Part shown: positions 43,786-48,511 of the stretch, piece by piece | Layout of the letters: the number at the start of each line of letters is the position of its first letter | Numbering within the stretch: the first letter of the stretch is position 1 | Assembly: GCA_050743265.1 (NCBI GenBank) | Contig: JBOGEN010000119.1 | Coordinates: 1-48,511, forward strand | Source: JBOGEN01 sp050743265 | GTDB taxonomy: Bacteria > Actinomycetota > Actinomycetes > JBOGEN01 | Direction: 5' to 3' | DNA: 48,511 nt | The notes under the pieces: generated by a model | What the model saw: the letters and a program-made list of their open reading frames with translations, nothing else | Database searches by the model: none | What the model was told of the DNA's origin: nothing | Position numbers and translations under genes: made by a program

Positions 43786-44445
43786 TCAGCCGTGCGAGAG
43801 GAGCTCGCCGAGCTGGGGCTCCATGTCCGGCGACGCGACGAACAGCAGCTCGTCGCCGGCCTCGAGCGGGTGGTCCGGTGTCGGCACGAGCACGCGGCCC
43901 TCGCGGATGATCGTGACGAGGGCGGTGTCCGGTGGCCAGGCCACGTCCCCGACGCGTCGCCCCACCAGGGCGCCGTCGACAGGCAGGGTCAGCTCGACGA
44001 GCTCCGCCTCGCCCTGGCGGAACGTGAGCAGGCGTACGAGGTCGCCGACGCTCACCGCCTCCTCGACGAGCGCGGAGAGCAGACGGGGCGTCGAGACGGC
44101 GACGTCCACGCCCCATGACTCGTTGAACAGCCACTCGTTGTTGGGGTGGTTGACGCGCGCGACGACACGCGGTACGCCGTACTCGGTCTTCGACAGGAGC
44201 GACACGACGAGGTTCACCTTGTCGTCCCCGCTCGCCGCGATGACGACGTTGCAGCGCTCCAGCGACGCCTCATCCAACGAGGAGATCTCGCACGCGTCGG
44301 CGAGCAGCCACTCGGCGTCGGCGACCCGTTCCACCTTGATCGCGGACGGGTCCTTGTCGATGATCAACACCTCGTGGCCGTTCTCCAGCAGCTCACGGGC
44401 GATCGAGCGGCCGACCTTGCCGGCCCCGGCGATGGCGACGCGCAT
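43786..44445 (-). CDS. ceoC: TrkA-family potassium-channel regulator CeoC (RCK protein)
   Basis: 219 residues. A Rossmann RCK-N domain starts MRVAIAGAGKVGRSIARELL (GxGxxG nucleotide loop), with SGDDKVNLVVSLLSKTEYGV as the second half, and an RCK-C (TrkA-C) domain runs from about 135 to the end. These proteins sense NAD(H) or ATP/ADP and gate potassium uptake. ATG 44445 overlaps the ceoB stop as TGATG, so ceoB-ceoC is one operon. Confidence 0.94.
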   Translation of the reverse strand: MRVAIAGAGKVGRSIARELLENGHEVLIIDKDPSAIKVERVADAEWLLADACEISSLDEASLERCNVVIAASGDDKVNLVVSLLSKTEYGVPRVVARVNHPNNEWLFNESWGVDVAVSTPRLLSALVEEAVSVGDLVRLLTFRQGEAELVELTLPVDGALVGRRVGDVAWPPDTALVTIIREGRVLVPTPDHPLEAGDELLFVASPDMEPQLGELLSHG

Positions 44446-45107
44446 CAGTGGTCCTCCGGGCCGTCGGCGAGCACGCGCTCGACGTGTGCGATGTCCCGCT
44501 CCGGCATCACCACGTGGACGAGGTCACCCTCCTGGAGGACCGTCTCCGAGTCGGGGAGCACGCCCTCGCCGAGCCGTGTGAGAAACGCCACGCGTGCCCC
44601 GGACGCCTGCTCGAGGCGGGTCACCCGGTGGCCGAGCCATCCGCCGTCCAGGTGCACCTCGGCCAGCCGCACGGTGCCGGACGGGTCGCGCCACTCCGGC
44701 TGCGCCCCCTCGGGCAGGACGCGGCGCAGCATCTGGTCGGCCGTCCACCGCACCGTGGCGACCGTCGGGATGCCCAGGCGCTGGTACACCTCGGCCCGGC
44801 GGGGGTCGTAGATGCGCGCCACGACGTTCTCCACGCCGAAGGTCTCCCGCGCAACCCGCGCCGCGATGATGTTCGAGTTGTCGCCGCTGCTCACGGCGGC
44901 GAAGGCGTGGGCGCGCTCGACCCCGGCCTCGCGCAGCGTGTCGCGGTCGAACCCGACGCCGGTGATCCGCCGCCCGGCGAAGGACGGGCCGAGCCGCCGG
45001 AACGCCTCGGTGGACTGGTCGACGACGGCCACCGAGTGCCCCCGGTCCTCGAGGCTGTGGGCCAGCGTGGACCCCACACGGCCACAGCCCATGATCACGA
45101 CGTGCAC
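44445..45107 (-). CDS. ceoB: TrkA-family potassium-channel regulator CeoB (RCK protein)
   Basis: 220 residues. RCK-N begins HVVIMGCGRVGSTLAHSLED and continues to SSGDNSNIIAARVARETFGV; RCK-C follows from about residue 130. It partners CeoC; the names follow the mycobacterial pair. No Trk/Ktr pore gene is in the window, while a KimA-like permease starts 127 bp away on the other strand. GTG 45107 follows AGAGAGGACC. Confidence 0.93.
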   Translation of the reverse strand: MHVVIMGCGRVGSTLAHSLEDRGHSVAVVDQSTEAFRRLGPSFAGRRITGVGFDRDTLREAGVERAHAFAAVSSGDNSNIIAARVARETFGVENVVARIYDPRRAEVYQRLGIPTVATVRWTADQMLRRVLPEGAQPEWRDPSGTVRLAEVHLDGGWLGHRVTRLEQASGARVAFLTRLGEGVLPDSETVLQEGDLVHVVMPERDIAHVERVLADGPEDH

Positions 45108-45220
45108 GGTGGTCCTCTCTCGGGCGCCGCGGCGTGCCTCTCCCGGCAGGGGCAACCTACACGCCGCGACGCCCAGGCGACGGGATGCCCGGCTGACCCG
45201 GGTCCGGGGGTCCCACGCCG

Positions 45221-45226
45221 TAGCCT
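45221..45226 (+). promoter_or_regulatory. -10 box for leaderless KimA-like permease transcript
   Basis: TAGCCT lies 8 nt before GTG 45235. A shared region for divergent control with ceoB lies upstream. Confidence 0.55.
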
Positions 45227-45234
45227 TGCCTGCC

Positions 45235-47307
45235 GTGGGCAAGCTGACCGACGTCTCCAAGCGGCTTTTCGTGGGCCGTCCCCTGCGGTCCGACCGGCTG
45301 GGGGAGACGCTGCTGGACAAGCGTGTCGCGCTCCCCATCTTCGCCAGCGACCCGCTCTCCTCGGTCTCGTACGCGACGCAGGAGATCCTGCTCGTCCTGA
45401 CCCTGGGCGGCTTGGCGTACCTGTCCCTCACGCCCTTCGTCGCCCTCGGCGTGGTGACGCTGCTCGTCGTCGTCGTCGCGTCGTACCGCCAGCTCGTACA
45501 CGCGTACCCGTCGGGTGGCGGGGACTACGAGGTGGCGCACAAGAACCTCGGCCCGACGGCCGGGCTCACCGTCGCCAGCGCCCTGCTCACCGACTACGTG
45601 CTCACCGTGGCGGTGTCCGTCTCGGCCGGCGTGGACAACCTCATCTCGGCGGTCCCCGAGCTGCACGAGTGGCGGGTGCAGCTCGCGATCCTGTTCGTCG
45701 GCCTGCTGATGGCGGTGAACCTGCGCGGGGTCAGGGAGTCCGGCCGGGCGTTCGCCCTGCCCACGTACCTGTTCGTCGCGGGCATCATGACGATGATCGT
45801 CGTCGGGCTGCTGCGCACGCTCTTCGGCGACCCGCCCGTGGCCGAGAGCGCGGAGTGGGAGGTCCATGCCGAGGTGAGCGACCTCGGGATGGTCGCGCTC
45901 GCCCTCCTCGCCCTGCGCGCGTTCTCGTCCGGGTGCACCGCGCTGACCGGGGTGGAGGCCATCGCCAACGGGGTGCCCGCGTTCAAGGAGCCCAAGAGCC
46001 GCAACGCGGCCACCACCTTGCTGCTCATGGGCGCGATCTCGCTCACCATGTTCATCGGGATCACCACGCTCGCGCTCGTGAGCGACGTGCACTACGCCGA
46101 GAACACCTGTGACCTCGCGGGCTTCGACGGCAACTGTCGTACCGACCCCCAGCGCACCGTGGTCGCGCAGGTGGCCGCGGCCGTGTTCGGCGGCGACGGC
46201 AACCCGCTCTTCTACTCCATCCAGGCCGCGACGGTGCTGATCCTCGTTTTGGCCGCGAACACCGCGTTCAACGGGTTCCCGGTGCTGGGGTCGATCCTCG
46301 CCCAGGACCGGTACGCCCCGCGTCAGCTGCACACCCGGGGCGACCGGCTCGTGTTCAGCAACGGCATCTGGCTGCTCGCCGCGTTCGCCGGGCTGCTCAT
46401 CTTCGCGTTCGACGCGTCGGTGACGCGGCTGATCCAGCTGTACATCATCGGCGTGTTCACCTCGTTCACGCTGGGACAGAGCGGGATGGTCCGCCACTGG
46501 AACCGTCTGCTGCGAAGCGAGACCGACCGCGAGCGCCGACGGCGCATGATGCGGTCGCGCGCTATCAACGCGACGGGGGCGACGTTCACCGGCCTGGTGC
46601 TCGTCATCGTCACGATCACCAAGTTCACCCACGGCGCGTGGATCGTGCTCATCGCGATGCCCGTGCTCTTCGCGGTGATGCGGGGGATCCGGACCCACTA
46701 CGACGCGGTCAGCGTCGAGCTCATCCCCGACGCCGACGCCACGATGTTGCCTTCGCGCAACCACGCGGTCGTCCTCGTGTCGAAGATCCACAAGCCGACG
46801 CTGCGCGCTGTCTCGTACGCCCGGGCGACCCGGCCGTCGTCGCTCGTCGCGCTCACCGTGGCCGTGGACCCCGAGGAGTCGCGTGCGCTGCAGGCGGAGT
46901 GGGACCGCCAGAACGTGCCGGTCCCACTGACCATCCTCGCCTCGCCCTACCGCGAGGTCACCCGCCCGGTGCTCGAGTACGTACGGACGATCCGCCGGGG
47001 GAGCCCGCGGGACGTGGTCACCGTGTTCATTCCCGAGTACGTGGTGGGCCGCTGGTGGGAGCACCTGCTGCACAACCAGAGCGCGCTGCGGCTCAAGACG
47101 CGGCTGCTGTTCCAGCCCGGCGTGATGGTGACGAGCGTGCCGTGGCAGCTGCGCTCGTCGACGCGGGTCACCGAGGCCGCCGAGGTCACCGAGCACGCGG
47201 AGGGCACGGAGGGCACCGAGCACGCCGAGGGGGGAGGGGTGCTCGGCGAGGAGGCCGGCCCGGACGGTGGCGCCACCGAGCCGACCGCGCCCGGCGGGCG
47301 GCCCTGA
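45235..47307 (+). CDS. KimA-like APC-superfamily potassium permease
   Basis: 690 residues. Twelve membrane segments occupy about 30-480. Segments recall KimA (YdaO) of Bacillus: PIFASDPLSSVSYATQEILL at the start, SYRQLVHAYPSGGGDYEVAH, LTDYVLTVAVSVSAGVDNL, FSSGCTALTGVEAIANGVPAF, and a C-terminal soluble domain with LLHNQSALRLKTRLLFQPGV. KimA imports K+ with H+ and is inhibited by c-di-AMP through its soluble domain; for this protein that is inference. The last 50 residues are a Glu/Ala/Gly/Thr-rich tail absent from Bacillus KimA. Generic annotation would call it an amino-acid permease. Its stop overlaps the next start as TGATG. Confidence 0.85.
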   Translation: MGKLTDVSKRLFVGRPLRSDRLGETLLDKRVALPIFASDPLSSVSYATQEILLVLTLGGLAYLSLTPFVALGVVTLLVVVVASYRQLVHAYPSGGGDYEVAHKNLGPTAGLTVASALLTDYVLTVAVSVSAGVDNLISAVPELHEWRVQLAILFVGLLMAVNLRGVRESGRAFALPTYLFVAGIMTMIVVGLLRTLFGDPPVAESAEWEVHAEVSDLGMVALALLALRAFSSGCTALTGVEAIANGVPAFKEPKSRNAATTLLLMGAISLTMFIGITTLALVSDVHYAENTCDLAGFDGNCRTDPQRTVVAQVAAAVFGGDGNPLFYSIQAATVLILVLAANTAFNGFPVLGSILAQDRYAPRQLHTRGDRLVFSNGIWLLAAFAGLLIFAFDASVTRLIQLYIIGVFTSFTLGQSGMVRHWNRLLRSETDRERRRRMMRSRAINATGATFTGLVLVIVTITKFTHGAWIVLIAMPVLFAVMRGIRTHYDAVSVELIPDADATMLPSRNHAVVLVSKIHKPTLRAVSYARATRPSSLVALTVAVDPEESRALQAEWDRQNVPVPLTILASPYREVTRPVLEYVRTIRRGSPRDVVTVFIPEYVVGRWWEHLLHNQSALRLKTRLLFQPGVMVTSVPWQLRSSTRVTEAAEVTEHAEGTEGTEHAEGGGVLGEEAGPDGGATEPTAPGGRP

Positions 47308-48511
47308 TGTCGGCAGAGCGCGACGACGGGTCGGAGCCGGACAAGGGAGAGTCGCTCGCTGGTGCCCACCTCGACCTCGAGGTGGGCCCGGTCGCCCACG
47401 GCGGCCACTGCGTCGCCAGGCACGAGGGGCGGGTGGTGTTCGTGCGGCACGCCCTGCCCGGCGAGCGTGTCCGGGCCGTCGTCACCGAGGGACGGGCCAA
47501 GGACCCGTACCTGCGGGCGGACGCGGTACGCGTCCACGAGCCGTCCCCGGACAGGGTGAGCCCGCCGTGCCCGTACGCCGGGCCGGGGCGCTGCGGCGGG
47601 TGCGACTGGCAGCACGCCACCCTGCCCGCCCAGCGCCGCCTCAAGGCCGCGGTGGTCGCGGAGCAGATGCGCCGCCTCGCCGGGCTGGAGGTCTCGGTCG
47701 AGGTCGAGCCCGTGCCCGGCTCACCGGACGGGCTCGGCTGGCGTACGCGGGTGCGGTGGTCGGTGGACGACGAGCATCGGGCCGGGCTGCTGCGGCACCG
47801 CTCGCACGAGGTGGAGCCGATCGACGAGTGCCGCATCGCGCACCAGGACGTCTCCGGCGTGGGGGTCACGCACCACCGCTGGCCGGACGCGTCCTCCCTC
47901 GAGGTGTCGGTGGCGCCGGCCAGTGGGCAGCGGCTCGTCCGCGCGACCCCGGACCGGAGCGGGGGAGCGGTCACGTTCCCGTCGCTGCCGGACGACGTCT
48001 CCCTCGTCCTTGACGACGGGCGTGAAGGCGTCGTCGTCCACGGGCGCGGGGAGCTGTCCCACGAGGTCCACGGCCGTCCGTTCGCGGTGTCCTCCGCGGG
48101 GTTCTGGCAGGTCCACCCTGCCGCGGCAGACGTGCTCGCGGACGCGGTCGAGCAGGCGCTGGAGCCAAGGCCCGGCGACAGCGTGCTCGACCTGTACGCC
48201 GGTGCCGGACTGTTCGCCGCCACCCTGGCCGCACGCGTCGCCCCGGAGGGACGTGTCACGGCGGTCGAGTCGAGCGTGGCCGCGGCGTCCGACGCGCGGC
48301 GCAACGTCACCGGTCTGCCGGTACGCGTCCTGCGCGGACGGGTGGACCGTGCGCTCGAGGGGCGCCTGCCGGTCGGCGACGTCGTCCCCGAGCGGGTCGA
48401 CCTCGTCGTGCTCGACCCGCCGCGGGCCGGGGCCGGCCGTGCTGTCACCGCGCAGATCGCCCGCCGCGAACCCCGCCGTGTGGCGTACGTCGCATGCGAC
48501 CCGGCCGCCCT
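47307..48511 (+). CDS. TRAM-domain class I SAM-dependent RNA methyltransferase (RlmD/TrmA type), 3' end off window
   Basis: About 401 codons visible, 3' end missing. An N-terminal TRAM (OB) domain (about 18-75) runs from HLDLEVGPVAHGGHCVAR. The Fe-S cysteines are in CPYAGPGRCGGCDWQH. The SAM-binding loop is SVLDLYAGAGLFAATLAARV, and the catalytic region has DLVVLDPPRAGAGR with the nucleophile Cys in VAYVACDPAA just before the window ends. It should methylate U at C5 in 23S rRNA or tRNA. ATG 47307 overlaps the permease stop. The same neighbour pair is recalled as Rv2690c-Rv2689c in M. tuberculosis. The reading frame is intact to the edge. Confidence 0.94.
   Translation, partial: MSAERDDGSEPDKGESLAGAHLDLEVGPVAHGGHCVARHEGRVVFVRHALPGERVRAVVTEGRAKDPYLRADAVRVHEPSPDRVSPPCPYAGPGRCGGCDWQHATLPAQRRLKAAVVAEQMRRLAGLEVSVEVEPVPGSPDGLGWRTRVRWSVDDEHRAGLLRHRSHEVEPIDECRIAHQDVSGVGVTHHRWPDASSLEVSVAPASGQRLVRATPDRSGGAVTFPSLPDDVSLVLDDGREGVVVHGRGELSHEVHGRPFAVSSAGFWQVHPAAADVLADAVEQALEPRPGDSVLDLYAGAGLFAATLAARVAPEGRVTAVESSVAAASDARRNVTGLPVRVLRGRVDRALEGRLPVGDVVPERVDLVVLDPPRAGAGRAVTAQIARREPRRVAYVACDPAA

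Noticed and set aside
45235..47307. Plain amino-acid permease
   Set aside because: The APC fold is shared, but the block order and the soluble C-terminal domain match KimA much better.

Overview
This window comes from the chromosome of a very high-GC Gram-positive actinobacterium. Start codons are often GTG, third codon positions are almost all G or C, and long antisense open frames are common. Many genes belong to actinobacteria-only families: DUF7455, SepH, DUF5998, DUF4193, DUF4235, DUF3710, DUF3159, CeoB/CeoC and a CvnD-type GTPase. I see no tRNA, rRNA, CRISPR array, insertion sequence, integrase or phage gene. The genus cannot be fixed from the sequence alone. From memory, the order sigA/hrdB - topoisomerase IV - sepH - dut - CeoBC matches the core layout of Streptomyces and, in part, Mycobacterium.

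Layout. 1-3.5 kb: dinB (runs off the left edge), a PIG-L deacetylase, a small unknown, and a UspA / HhH-GPD pair. 3.7-7.1 kb: a PAS-GAF-PP2C phosphatase and the principal sigma factor, closed by a strong hairpin. 7.3-14.9 kb: a DUF7455 zinc protein, parE, a sucrase/ferredoxin-like protein, an APC permease and a convergent parC. 15.0-16.7 kb: a small accessory-looking set made of a catalytically dead ClpP-like protein, a leaderless XRE regulator and an unknown protein. 16.9-22.5 kb: TrpB2, a lone CvnD-type GTPase, pseudouridine breakdown (PfkB kinase plus PsuG) and a PLP decarboxylase. 22.5-27.1 kb: a GNAT / acyl-CoA synthetase fusion of the protein-acetyltransferase type, DUF5998 and a nucleotide pyrophosphatase-like enzyme. 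27.4-38.5 kb: VOC protein, sulfurtransferase, SepH, a two-TM unknown, a CDF metal exporter, ferrochelatase, an S9 peptidase, inositol monophosphatase, a PhoD-like enzyme and a small unknown. 38.8-48.5 kb: the conserved DUF4193 / dut / DUF3710 / OB-fold / DUF3159 / CeoC / CeoB / KimA-like permease / TRAM RNA methyltransferase block, which runs off the right edge.

How genes work together. ParE and ParC form topoisomerase IV although they lie 2.5 kb apart on opposite strands. The PfkB kinase and PsuG overlap by 4 nt and should form one pathway. CeoB and CeoC are RCK proteins divergent from a KimA-like potassium permease. The dut operon shows chained GTGA overlaps.

Two patterns run through the window. 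First, at least ten starts have a TANNNT -10 box exactly 7-8 nt upstream, the signature of leaderless transcripts. Second, gene ends are often marked by strong GC hairpins without a U-tract. The parts most worth a second look are the pseudo-ClpP/XRE/unknown set, a 22-codon leaderless ORF that ends inside the dut start codon, the RCK pair next to a KimA-like permease, and the lone CvnD-like GTPase with a perfect palindrome upstream.
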